Of a DNA stretch of 64,000 nt, positions 13,701-23,962 are shown in pieces; position 1 is the first letter of the stretch, and every line of letters starts with the position of its first letter. The stretch comes from Burhinus oedicnemus (Eukaryota > Chordata > Aves > Charadriiformes > Burhinidae). The notes beneath the pieces were generated by a model. It was not told the origin of the DNA and made no database searches. It saw nothing but the letters and a program-made list of their open reading frames with translations. The translations under genes and the position numbers were made by a program. The stretch is from the NCBI GenBank assembly GCA_008921705.1, contig VFFE01007500.1, positions 3,090,587-3,154,586 of the forward strand, read 5' to 3'.

Positions 13701-14536
13701 GGTATTGAATGGAGCAAAATCATGGCTGTGTCTCAACTAGAGAAAGAGGGAAAGGTAGCTGAGCTAATAGACGTGTCCCCCACCTCCTCATAACAGGTTC
13801 TGATTTTATCAGCTACTAGGACCTGGATGTAAAGCTCCCTGAAATCTTTTCCAGATGCTTTTACAACAAATTTGATTAGTTTGATCATACATGGAATGCT
13901 TTACGGATGACTAAAGATCCTCAACATCTCAAGCAGTCTTATGCATACCTGTACACTTCTGCATTTCTTAAGTCTTGTTTCTTAAGGAAAGTCTGTCCAT
14001 CATAATCCAGCTCTTCCACTGGGTTTCAGACCACATTACAACTTGGCAGATGGCCAGCAGAGCTAAGATGCCTGATCGCAAAGCCCCTATAAAAAAGGAG
14101 GAGGATGCTGGTGAACAATTTGGACACATCATTTAGGCAGGTTTGCTTTATTATTCTAGTTTTCTCTACCACTTTGAGATTTATAATGAGGTTTACTAGA
14201 TTCTGAAGCAAAATATAGTAAGACTTTACCCTTTTCTATTTAGAAGGGTTAAAAACAAGCAGAGTCGACAGCTTACTGTGGTTGTATAACACAAAAATAA
14301 ACCCCAGAAAATAGACATTTCTATCTTAAAATTCTGGAAAAGATTTTTTATAATTAAGTAAAAATCTGAGTTTTTTTCCTAAAATATTTCTGGGGAGGTT
14401 CATCAGTACACCTAAATTGCAAAGGTAATAAATAGTGAGGCCTTCCAGTGGGGTCAAAATGACACCTACATCACATGGAGATCAAAGGAACACCTTTAAA
14501 AGTTACATAATTGAAGACAGGAAATACCACAATAAA

Positions 14537-14602
14537 GTTCAAAAGGGGAAAAGAAAGAAGGGAAAAAAAGCCTGAGGTGAAGAGAAAAAGAAAAGAGAAA
14601 TA
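14537..14602 (+). repeat. Polypurine tract
   Basis: The + strand is almost entirely A and G for about 65 bases, interrupted by a few pyrimidines near 14571-14578. Such tracts are common in vertebrate spacers. No function is implied by the sequence. Confidence 0.6.
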
Positions 14603-17117
14603 TAATGTTATCGTACTGCTTGTTTTAAGTCAACAGCATCCTCAGCAAAAAAAGGTCTGTAATGTGTCCCTTTAGAAGCTCAGACTCTATCTCTAAGTTG
14701 CTTAAGTTTCTTCATAAGGGTTGCTCTAGCCGCGGCAGCCCACGCTGCTGAATACTAAGAGCTCATTTTACTAAGGATCCTGCCTTTCCTCTTCTTTTCC
14801 TCTCTTCCCTGTGTCTCTCAGCCTGAGGCAAGAACTTTTCTTCCAGATAGAGATACCCCATTTTCCTGACTGTGTTGTGACTCTGTTTCCACGGGCTTCA
14901 TAAAACTAAGGTTTGTCATGAACCAGGATTTAGTGAGAGGGATAAAAGCCTTTTGGTCAAACAAAACAAGACACTGGAGAACTCATGTTAATACCATCAG
15001 TGCCACCTACTGCTCTATTTCTAAAGTACAGTGTGTGTACATCAGTAATTGCTACAAACCATCGTAGCTTCCTCCTGTAAAATTTGACTCAATGTGTATG
15101 ACCATTTTTAACATCTATGTCTTATTTTTTTCCCTACAGTTAGCGTAGGCAAACCTTGAAACCGCAGTTATGTTTAGAACAAGCCAGTCCTGGACAGTTA
15201 TCTCATTATAAACTCCCACACATTGAGAGTGTTTCTTCCCCTAACACGTACTTTCTGACTTGCAGCCAGGGAGGCTGAAGTTGATTTTCTGACAAAAAAA
15301 GATTGTCTGAAGTGGTTCTTCTGGAGGGACTGTGGTGTGAAGACAACATCCATGACTTACTTCCTGGGGTGATGTGCTGAGTTCGTGTTTGCAGGAAACT
15401 TGCTCTACCCAAATAGACGGAGTTAGGTCAAAGTGAGCAGAGAAGACAACATCCTGGGAGGTAACAGTTTCAAAAAGAGTTTTAGGTAGGGCAGAATGCA
15501 TAGCATTGTCCCTGCATTGCTATCTGGAACTAAGAAATTTGGGAAAAACAATACACGCTTCATATGTTTTCTCTTCAAAGACCTTGCAGCCTCAGCCTTC
15601 TTATTGTCCAGTATCCTTGCAAGCGACATTATTTCACTTCTGTGGGCTGAGAAAGAATTTGGTAGGATAACAAATGACGTCTGGCAGAACTGAGTCACGC
15701 TGAATAATGCATTACCAGAGGGCATTTGTATGCTTTGCTGATAAGAGCAATACAGGAACCTAGACAGGCCAGACTCAAAACCAGTTTAACTGGTTTACAG
15801 ATTTCTGGAAAATATCTTAATCATTGTTATATTTTAAAACCTACTATATTGGGTAGGTTTCCATCTTCCCACTTCAGCAGTTATCCTCTGTTTTGCTGAA
15901 AAGAATCAAACTCTACAATTATAGTCACAACCTTTCCCTGTCTCTATGACAAAAATGACACCTTCTAGCATTAGCAGAGCATCCCTTTCACCACTTGCAC
16001 TTCACATGGAGGATAGCTAGTCGCTGCCCTTCTGTTCCTTTCTGCTCTTGGTGACTGCTCCACCACTGTGTGTGCTAAGTTTGCCTATTCTTACTGTCAG
16101 AATATAGCTTTTCTCCTGGAGAGCTCATCTTCTTTTAGGTGCACAGCTACAGGCATTACCTCCTTTATGGCAATAAACATAGACACCTCCACGTGCATCA
16201 CAGAGATACCACACTTAATGCTGGCAGGCCATAAATATAGTAAGTAGGGCCCTTTGCCCTCTAGAAATTAAGAGCGTTTGCAGGGATGAAAGTTTTTGGA
16301 CTGTTGGATCTAACCTTTCCTAGACACTTCATATGCTTTTCCCTTACTAATAACAAAAAAGCAGGAATCTGGGATGGCGCTGTGTGAAAAAAAGCTTTTT
16401 TGAGACATGCAGATTGTATAAAGTGAAATATACTCTGAATGTGAAGGAATGCTAATATTCATAGTGCTGTTGAGCACTTCTTATCAGATCAGAAACACTT
16501 AAAAAAACCCATGAGTATTATCTCCAACCTGTGAAAGATGAGTCACATGAGTTTCCCAGGTTCACCCAATGATGGTGTTGCCAGTATTTGTGAAAGTATC
16601 TTGTGGCATCTGACAATTCTTTCAAACACATTTTCCAAGGTTTAAGGGGTTATATCATCTTTTGTCAAATTCAGAAAGTAAAAGAAGTATCCTCTTATTA
16701 CAAAAGATGGAAAACACATGACACCCAAGAACCTGAAAACCAGAGACTATATAAAAAGCTTAAAAATTTTATTATTACAACTTCAGTTCGTTGTTCTGAA
16801 ACTATTTGCATGTTTTTAGGCTTTTGAATGCTTCGGAACTATGACATGTCAGTGAGCCAGTGCCACTGTTTATCTGGCACCACTACTAGAGGCTTGCTTG
16901 TCATCCCTGGAGAGGTAACTGATATGGGCTGTTTGACTTCAGCATCTTGAATGAGGTTCAAAAGACTGTAGAGGACAGTGGTACCCAGCCAGCAGTGACA
17001 ATGAGGCCCATGCACCTGCAAGCCCGTCTAGTTTCCCACTGGGAAGCTGCAGCTTGCGGTACTTACTCGTAATGAGAGCGAGCAGGCACGAGCTCCTCTG
17101 GTGGAGATCTCATTTTT

Positions 17118-17612
17118 CAAAGAATCACAGAATGGTTAGAGTTGGAACAGACTTTGAAGGTCATCTAGTTCCACCCCCCCTGCCATAGGCAGGGACACCT
17201 TCCACTAGACCAGGTTGCTCAAAGCCCCATCCAGCCTGGCCTTGAACGCTTCCAGGGATGGGGCACCCACAACTTCCCTGGACAACCTGTTCCAGTGCCT
17301 CACCACCCTCAGAGTAAAGAATTTCTTCCTAGTATCTAACCTAAATCTACCCTCTTTCAGTTTAAATGCATTACCCCTCATCCTATCACTATACTCCCTG
17401 ATAAAGAGTATCTTTCCTGTAGGCCCCCTTTAAGTACTGGAAGGCTGCTATAGGGTCTCCCTGGAGCCTTCTCCAGGCTGAACAACGCCAGCTCTCTCAG
17501 CCTGTCTTCATAGCAGTGGTGCTCCAGCCCTCTGACCATCTTCATGGCTCTCCACTGGACTTGCTCCAACAGCTCCATGTCCGTCTTATGTTGGGGGCTC
17601 CAGAGCTGGACT
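17118..17612 (-). mobile_element. CR1 LINE fragment (5'-truncated), reverse orientation
   Basis: The low-coordinate end (AGAATCACAGAATGGTTAGA) is the reverse complement of the CR1 3' terminus. The minus strand then reads the end of the reverse-transcriptase ORF, with motifs QLWSPQHKTDMELLE and RLRELALFSLEK that are typical of avian CR1. Compared with the second copy at 23411, the frame shifts just after FSLEK (near 17460) because bases are missing, so the ORF is dead. Homology stops near 17612, which is normal 5' truncation. It sits 2.4 kb upstream of GYS2 exon 1. Confidence 0.93.
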
Positions 17613-17738
17613 AAAAGTTCATATGTACTGCCCAACACTACAAACAAACCCGCCGACGGTTCCGCCAGTGAGACACCCCAGCGCCTCAGCCTGCCATCAC
17701 GGCAGTCGCTGCAAGAGGCCTACGGCCCGTCGCGGCCT

Positions 17739-17750
17739 GACATGGCGGCC
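17739..17750 (+). promoter_or_regulatory. YY1-like site
   Basis: The sequence GACATGGCGGCC contains the ATGGCGGC core of YY1 sites found close to transcription starts of CpG-island promoters. It lies in the CpG-rich block, 8 bases before the CTCF-like motif. The call rests on motif match only. Confidence 0.5.
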
Positions 17751-17757
17751 GTTGGGC

Positions 17758-17774
17758 GGCGCCCCCTGGCGGCC
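17758..17774 (-). promoter_or_regulatory. CTCF-like site, minus strand
   Basis: The minus strand reads GGCCGCCAGGGGGCGCC. By eye it matches 13 of 15 positions of the remembered vertebrate CTCF core CCACCAGGGGGCGCT. CTCF binds such sites to form loop anchors and insulators, and orientation matters: this motif points toward LDHB. Binding is inferred from the motif alone. Confidence 0.6.
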
Positions 17775-17935
17775 GGCGAGCAGGACGGCAGCAGAGGGGC
17801 CCGCCGAGAGGGTCGGCGGGGCGGGCGGCAGCCCCCTCAGCCGCTGCGCGGTCCATAGGCCGCAGTCGGTGAGGGCGGATGGAGGGCTAACCGCCCCTCT
17901 GTGCCGTGTAAAACGGCTGGTTTTGCAGCCTATTC

Positions 17936-19900
17936 GTTGACACAGGGCTGACAAAAGCCTCTGGGATTGGGACGGGCTTGGGGGGTGCTTTGTTCTTACC
18001 TTCTCTACCTGAGGTGGCCATCCTGAGACTGGCAGCTTGCAGCCTCGCCCTCAGGGTTCCCAGGGAAAAGCATGAAAATGTGACTCGGGCAGACTTGATA
18101 GTTCAGAAATGAAGTGAGCCTTAAAATATTACTGTTTTTTCGTCTAAGTAACACGATTTTTAACCTGTAGGGTGATACGGTTTCCTACCTCCTCCGGTAG
18201 TAAAAGCCACAGCTGCTCCAAAAAAAAAATGATTCTCAGCCTGTTTTTTTTTTTTTCATAAACTGGTAAATAGGGAAACTTAAACCATCGAGACAAAAAG
18301 ACATCCAGCCACTGAAACCCTGAGCCCTTCCCTGGGCAGGCTGTAATGCCTTCCAGTTAACCTGGAATAGGAAACCTCTTTCCCCCGATGCACAGCCCAG
18401 CCTGTGGCTGAAATGGCAGCTCCACTGGCTTGGGCAGCCGAGGCAGCATTTGCTCTCGCCTTTCCCGCCTCTCCCTCTTCCCAGCCTCCATCCCCTCCCG
18501 CCAGGCTCTCTGCTGAGGCAGCCCCGGTTCCTGACTCAGCAAACAATTTTTCTGCATCCATAGGTTAGTTCGGTGAGCTGTGTCCATCAACGTGAGGATG
18601 GGTCTGACCACCGTGAGTGCAGAGAGGGCATGGGAAGTGTAAGTGGAAGAGCGAGTCTTTTGGGGGATTGTTTGCCGTTAAAGTAGGCTCAGCTGTATTA
18701 TAGTATGTCTAAGAGACTTTTCTGCCTGTCTTCTGAACCAATTGCCTTGGACTCATTTTGTCTGAAGGGAGCTCAGAGCCTTTCCCTCTATCCTACTGTA
18801 TAGTCCATGCCTGCTGGTGCAATGTTATTCTCCACAGTGCCAGAGATGCCCTGGATCTCACCTGCAGATTTGCTCACTGCTGAACTGCGGATTTTGGGCA
18901 GGTTGTGCTCTAAGCTCAGAATCAGATTCAACTTACATAGCTGTCCCAGAAGCACTGGCTTCTCAACCAGACGTGTAAGCACATAAGCATCTTCTAAGCA
19001 GCCAGCTGCCCCGTGGAGCTTTGAGGATCTCAGGTTGAGAGTTAAGGACCGACAAACCTGCAGCGGTGTGTGCAGTGCTTGCAGCATCCAAGCTCTGTGC
19101 TGGAGCAAGACAGGGGCATACTGTTCCCTGACTTACTACTCACTAGTCTCCCTGGGCAGAGGACGTGAGCCCAGAGGCTGTGGCACAGAAAAAGAGAAAC
19201 CAGGCGGAAAATGAGGGACCAGGACTGCCAAAGTGCATGCCAAAGTAGGGGTAGAGCCTATGTAGCTCTGTTTGTAAAAGTTCTCGGGGCTGCAAGGCTG
19301 CTCGAGAGCAGAATGAAGCCAGAAGCTTGTGCAGAGCCCTGGGAACACAGCTGGAGTTAATTGTGGAGGAGAAGTAAACTAGTGCTTACAGACTGATGAA
19401 CTAAAAAAGAACAGGTAATGGCGTTCAACCTGGCAAGTAATCTAAGAGACATCACGTAGAATGAGTCAACTAACCTGGGTGGTAAGTGGCCAGCAGATAG
19501 AGAAGGTCCATGGGTGTTTATGGGAGGGTGTATCTCAAGGGGAGGACTCAGGGGCCGGACTCAAATCAGGTGGTGAACTCAAAGCGTTCTCCCTGCTGGA
19601 GTTTGCTCAGGGCAGTGCTGGATTTACAACCATCAAGTTTCAGTTGTCCCTGAGGTGGTTGATACTAAATGCTGTGGCTGAGAAGCTCAAAACCATTTTT
19701 TACCTCCCTCTAAGAGAAGAAAAAGAAAGAGCCTGGCCCCAAAACAGTCAAGACCTTTCTCAGGTCAGTCTTAAATTCTTACCTCTACCAGCAGCTGCTT
19801 CTCAAGCCCTGAGGATTTCACTGAGCCAATTTAATGCTGGTGGTCAGACAGTTTAAACCCATTAGCTCCCAGCTATCTGAATAATTTTCTCCTCAGAGTC
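17936..19900. other. Spacer upstream of GYS2
   Basis: About 2 kb of moderately GC-rich DNA before the GYS2 5' UTR. It contains two homopolymer runs (A at about 18221, T at about 18245) and a C-rich stretch at about 18420-18540 ending in an AP-1/MAF-type site. Open frames of up to 131 codons (for example 19461-19856) show no recognisable protein features. Distal GYS2 promoter elements probably lie here, but I cannot assign them. Confidence 0.5.
18532..18541 (+). promoter_or_regulatory. MAF/NF-E2-type site TGACTCAGCA
   Basis: TGACTCAGCA is the exact reverse complement of TGCTGAGTCA, the core bound by small-MAF heterodimers (NF-E2, NRF2, BACH) and partly by AP-1. It is about 1.5 kb upstream of the GYS2 start. 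Ten-base matches occur by chance, so this is a motif-level call only. Confidence 0.35.
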
Positions 19901-20007
19901 CAGCATACCGGCAGATTGCTTGAACCAGAACTGCGGAGAACTGCTACGTTAACTGGACATTTGCAACCGTTGCGGCCTGCGTGGTGAGCATTTGAGGGCT
20001 GAAGAAA
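19901..20007 (+). promoter_or_regulatory. GYS2: GYS2 5' UTR and core promoter region (approximate)
   Basis: This stretch precedes the GYS2 start codon. I see no TATA box. A TGA in frame at 19993-19995, four codons before the ATG, rules out an upstream extension of the protein within this exon. The start codon has A at -3 (adequate context). A GTTAAC at about 19950 resembles half of an HNF1 site, which would suit a liver gene, but the match is weak. The transcription start cannot be placed from sequence. Confidence 0.5.
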
Positions 20008-20128
20008 ATGCCACTGGCTAGGTCACTGTCCATGACTTCTCTTAACGGGCTTCCTCAGTGGGAAGATGAAGACCTACCAGTGGAGGATTTGTTACTCTTT
20101 GAAGTTTCGTGGGAAGTTACCAACAAAG
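20008..20128 (+). CDS. GYS2: GYS2 exon 1 (residues 1-40)
   Basis: The ATG at 20008-20010 is the only reasonable start, with an in-frame TGA just upstream. The N-terminus [20 protein letters not shown] carries Arg5, Ser8, Ser11 and Leu12. Ser8 and Ser11 match glycogen synthase sites 2 and 2a, phosphorylated by PKA/AMPK and then CK1 to switch the enzyme off. The exon ends EVTNK (Lys40), phase 1, with donor GT at 20129-20130. This N-terminus looks more like the muscle isoform GYS1 than mammalian GYS2 (see findings). Confidence 0.97.
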
Positions 20129-22140
20129 GTTTGTACAACACTCTTAGGAGTTAGTATCACTGTTTTCATGGGAGTGGAGGGAGGCATGAAGGGTTTGGAC
20201 AAGAAAGGCATTAAGGGGAGCTTGGGGAGAAGTGGGCTACAGAGCTGTTGTATTGGAAGGAGTGCATGTGGCATCTGTGTGTAATTGTGCATGCTGTGTG
20301 TGGGCTGCATATATCTGCGCTTGTGTGGGATGAGCATATAGTTATGATGTCTGTGTGTCTTTACATGTTTCACCACTGGGGATAGCTTGTTTAAACAAAC
20401 ATCTAAGTGTTATGCCTGGGTGTGCAGATGTATGGATATATAGATGTTGCTTTGTACATATTTATATTTTACTTTCCGTGCAAATTCACTTGGGAATGTA
20501 GTGCATGAAAATGAGCTGTAAAACAGACATCAGATTCAGAGCAGTTCAGCGGTCTCCCTCAGCCTTCGATAGCAGCATAGAGAAGACGCCAAATTTGAAA
20601 CAGGTATAAATAAACATAGTTGCATTGAAGCTACTGAACAAAAACCAGATGTCAATGACCAGCAGTCTTTATGCCAGCTGAAACCCTTTTGGACTCATCT
20701 TTGCAAACACAGGTGGTGCCAGACAGGGACTTCATGCTTTGTGCATGTGTACAGATTCAAAATCTGTTTGCTGCACAGAGCTTGTCAGGCAAAGTGCACA
20801 CTGCTTGTTATGCAAAGATCTTTCTGCCTCCATTTCTAATTCACTCATCAAAACATCCTCCTTTGCTAGCTGTAGTTCACCAAGGGGAACAGGCTCCATT
20901 TTTGCCACAAAAGTGAGTTAGTATGAGTAAATGATTGACCTCATGTGTCTTATTGTCCTGGAAGATAAATAGATTAGTCAGGAGAGGGGATCTGTAATCT
21001 GTTAAGGTTTTAACTCTAAAGGGGAAATGTGTGTGAGAGAAACAGAGTGCTAAGGTTTATCCCCATGGTGAAACTGGAATTACTATTCTGTCATAGCTTC
21101 TGGTATTTAATCTGCACTGCAGTGCAATTTTACATTGGTCTTTTTAGGGTGGTGAGGAGTATCAACATCCAGAGGTAGCACAGAGTAGCTTTTGCACTTC
21201 AGATCCCTGTGGTCTTATTTTTCAGTAGCTTCAGTCAAGCTTTTTGAGTTAATTTACTACTATCAGAACTTGGAGTATGCAACATTTAGTTTTGCAGTGC
21301 ATGTGATAAGTAAGGCACTGGCAAGCAGATGGCAGCAAAAATCTAGCAAATTCAGGTGCTCTCACTAACATCTCTGAACTCCATAGTATAAATATTTTCT
21401 GAGTCATCTGGACCCACTGGTTATAGATACCACACAATATGTTCATGAAAAAGTAGAACACAATTAGATTTATCTGTCTTTCCGTGTATGTACAAAATGC
21501 AGTGAATCATTTAATCATCCATATAGCTCTTGTTGGCTTCACTGAAGCCAAATCAACTGATACAGCTAAAATGTATTATTCTCACATTTTATGAGAGAAT
21601 TAGTATTTCTCAGAGTGAATATTTATTCAGTTGGTTTAAAAACAAGGTGCTGTTAATTACACCACTTACCAAAGCCATATATTCAAACATATCTGACTGA
21701 ACTAATCAACAATTAATTTCTTCGTTAGAACCGGATCTCTGTGCAAAGTTTCTGTTAACTTTGACTGGAAACATTTATGCAAAAACTCTTTAATAAGCTT
21801 ATTTCAGCTTATTTTTCTTGTAAATTCTTGATACTGAAGTGTTTTTTCTATATCTTCCAGGCAATTGAATGTCTAAGTCATGTTGTGAGACACTGTTCCC
21901 TGGTGACCTACCTTTTATAAACAGTTCTTGGAAAATGTTAGGGCACAGTGTTTCTTAGGAGAGAGAGTAGCCAACAAAATATGGGGAGAGTCATCACAGA
22001 AGGTACATAAGCTTAGGAAATAATGGCTTACACTGTATTTTTCCTGCCTCCTTTAGCAGAAGGAAGAACTGTTTATTGGACTAAGTAGGCTGACCCCACA
22101 TAGATTTAGTACTGCTATGTGTTTTAGTGTTTTAGTTTTA

Positions 22141-22205
22141 ATGTTGCTATATCTTTAGCTATAATGTTTTAATGTTGCTATATCTTTAGCTATAATGTTG
22201 CTATA
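22141..22205. repeat. 31-base tandem repeat in GYS2 intron 1
   Basis: A 23-base core beginning ATGTTGCTATATCTTTAGCT occurs exactly at 22141-22163 and again at 22172-22194 (period 31). A third partial copy of 11 bases follows directly at 22195-22205. It looks like a recent local duplication. Confidence 0.9.
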
Positions 22206-23390
22206 GAGGGAAAGATAAGCATTAGCTGGGTTTGCTGTCTGACAAGCTAATGCTAAGCATTTAACATGAAGGTTTATTTCTTCCTTTCTGACCATGCACA
22301 GGTGTGTCAGGGTAGTTCAGCATGAAGCTTCCTTGCACTGCTAAAATGGTGCAAAGCTGCTGTTGCCTACAGGAGAGAGTTCAAGACTTTGCATTAACTT
22401 CATGTGCATCACTAGGTGCTGGGCTATGAATTCATTTTCTCCTTTATCCATGCTGTTTCTTAGTGGCTCCTCCAATTCTCCATGACAGTGACAGTAAGGC
22501 TGAATATCTTCTTCCCTGTGAGGAACATACTACCAGAGCTCACAGGTGACTATCCATTCCCACACCTGTAAACAGTGCACTTTACAGGTGCTGAGCTGTT
22601 TTCTGAACCTCTCAAATATATTCTCCTTCAGAGGTTGAGGGTGATGAAGGGGTCCTGCAAATTGGAGCACATCTGATTACATATTGTGAGAGGATCTTCA
22701 TATGCCAGGCTGCCCATGGGGATAGAGCATTTAATGGGATTTCCCTGAGCAGAAGATGGTACTTGTTGGTACTGAGGCATGAGATGCAGCAGGACAAGTC
22801 AGTTGTATGAATTCAGTGCTCAGAGACCTACAAGTATCTGTTATTTCCAGTGTCTTGTCACTTCTTTCTCATCAGCTAGCACAGTGAAGGTGGGTTTTTT
22901 TTGTTTGTTTTTGTTATAAATCTAGATCATTTTAACACATGCTCTAACTAGGCAGAGCTTTCTACTTCTCTACTTCTTTTTATATTCTCTGTCCTGGCCA
23001 CTGCCTGTGCTAAGTGGCAATCTGACATATATGTTGGAAAGAAGGAGCAACTCTTCTTTCTTCTTTTGTCTGTCTGGAGCAAGAAAAGACAAGGTAGCTG
23101 AAGGAGAGAATGAGAAATAAAAAAGTCTCATTTGCCAGCGTCACTCTCCCTTTGAAAAGGAACTTGCCACCTAAACGGAGCACAACATTGAAATCATCTT
23201 GTGTTGAAAGTCCCCAGCCAAGGAAATGAGAAAGATGTAGCTGGTTTTGCAAGATTTTCTTCACTTTATTTGACTCTTCACTGATGGGCAAGACAGTGTG
23301 AAATGGATCTACTGTGTTTCTGTGGAAACACAGGGGGAAAAAAAAAGGGGGGAAAAGCAGGCAGGCAAGGGCCTCAGTGCACTACTGTGC

Positions 23391-23396
23391 CACGTG
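23391..23396. promoter_or_regulatory. Canonical E-box CACGTG in GYS2 intron 1
   Basis: A perfect CACGTG lies 15 bases before the CR1 insertion. CLOCK/BMAL1 and USF bind this core, and circadian control of liver Gys2 through E-boxes has been reported in mouse as I remember it. A six-base match alone is weak evidence. Confidence 0.3.
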
Positions 23397-23410
23397 ATCT
23401 AGTGGTAATC

Positions 23411-23962
23411 TTATAGAATTATAGGATGGTTTAGGTTGGAAGGGACCTTAAAGATCATATAGTTTCAACCCTTCTGCCATGGGCAAGGACAGCTCCCACT
23501 AGACCTGCTTGCTCAAAGCCCCATCCAACCTGGCCTTGAACACTTCCAGGGATGGGGTCTCCACAACTTCCCTGGGCAACCTGTGCCAGTGCCTCCCCGC
23601 CCTCAGAGTGAAATATTTCTTTCTAATATCTAATCTAAATCTACCCTTTTCCAGTCTGAAGCCACTCCCCTCATCCTATCACTACATGCCCTTGTAAAAA
23701 GTCCCTCTCCAGCTTTCTTGTAGGCTCCCTTTAAGTACTGGAAGGCTGCTGTAAGGTCTCTCCTGAGCCTTCTCTTGTCCAGGCTGAACAACCCCAACTC
23801 TCTCAGCCTGTCCTCATAGCAGAGATGCTCTAATCCTCTGATCATCTTCATGGCCCTCCTCTGGACCCGCTCCAACAGCTCCATGTCCTTCTTATGTTGG
23901 GGGCTCCAGAGCTGGATACAGTATTTCCAGTGGGGTCTCACGAGAGTGGAGTAGAGGGGCAA
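23411..23962 (-). mobile_element. CR1 LINE fragment with open RT C-terminus, reverse orientation
   Basis: The 3' terminus lies at the low-coordinate end (TAGAATTATAGGATGGTTTA is the reverse complement of the CR1 tail). The minus strand from 23962 down to 23630 is open for 110 codons and reads the CR1 reverse-transcriptase C-terminus, with motifs LVRPHWKYCIQLWSPQHKKD, RLRELGLFSLDKRRLRRDL and YLKGAYKKAGEGLF. The element is 5'-truncated. The left limit is clear, but the right limit is approximate because divergence rises beyond 23960. It lies 3.3 kb inside GYS2 intron 1 in antisense orientation. Confidence 0.94.

Larger units (their letters stand above)
6486..17117. other. LDHB-GYS2 intergenic DNA, left part
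   Basis: About 10.6 kb of AT-rich spacer. I see no exon, no coding-like frame above about 100 codons, no tRNA and no young mobile element. Minor structures are a 19-base tandem duplication at 7719-7756, a short direct repeat at about 11125-11156 and a polypurine run at about 14537-14602. The stretch at 7270-7320 faintly resembles a worn CR1 3' end, and 9740-9850 faintly resembles an old amniote repeat. Neither is strong enough to annotate on its own. Confidence 0.6.
17640..17935. promoter_or_regulatory. CpG-rich block (small CpG-island-like region)
   Basis: From about 17640 to 17935 the base composition switches abruptly to GC-rich with dense CpG, strongest at 17700-17870, in an otherwise AT-rich spacer. 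It contains a YY1-like ATGGCGGC and a near-perfect CTCF core. An ATG in a strong start context at 17742 opens a 39-codon frame ending in TAG at 17856-17858, and a donor-like TCG/GTGAGG follows at 17869. This looks like a housekeeping-type promoter or an insulator. No known gene is expected between LDHB and GYS2, so it could serve an unannotated transcript, act as an upstream GYS2 element, or be a CpG-rich insertion. Confidence 0.6.

Noticed and set aside
17544..17858. 104-codon frame spanning CR1 antisense and the CpG block as one protein
   Set aside because: Its first half is the antisense strand of CR1. Only the last 39 codons from the ATG at 17742 lie in unique sequence, and those are discussed as a promoter-linked small frame instead.
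19461..19856. 131-codon open frame just upstream of GYS2
   Set aside because: No domain or codon-usage signature. Ends before the GYS2 exon with no plausible splice into it in frame. Treated as promoter-proximal noncoding DNA.
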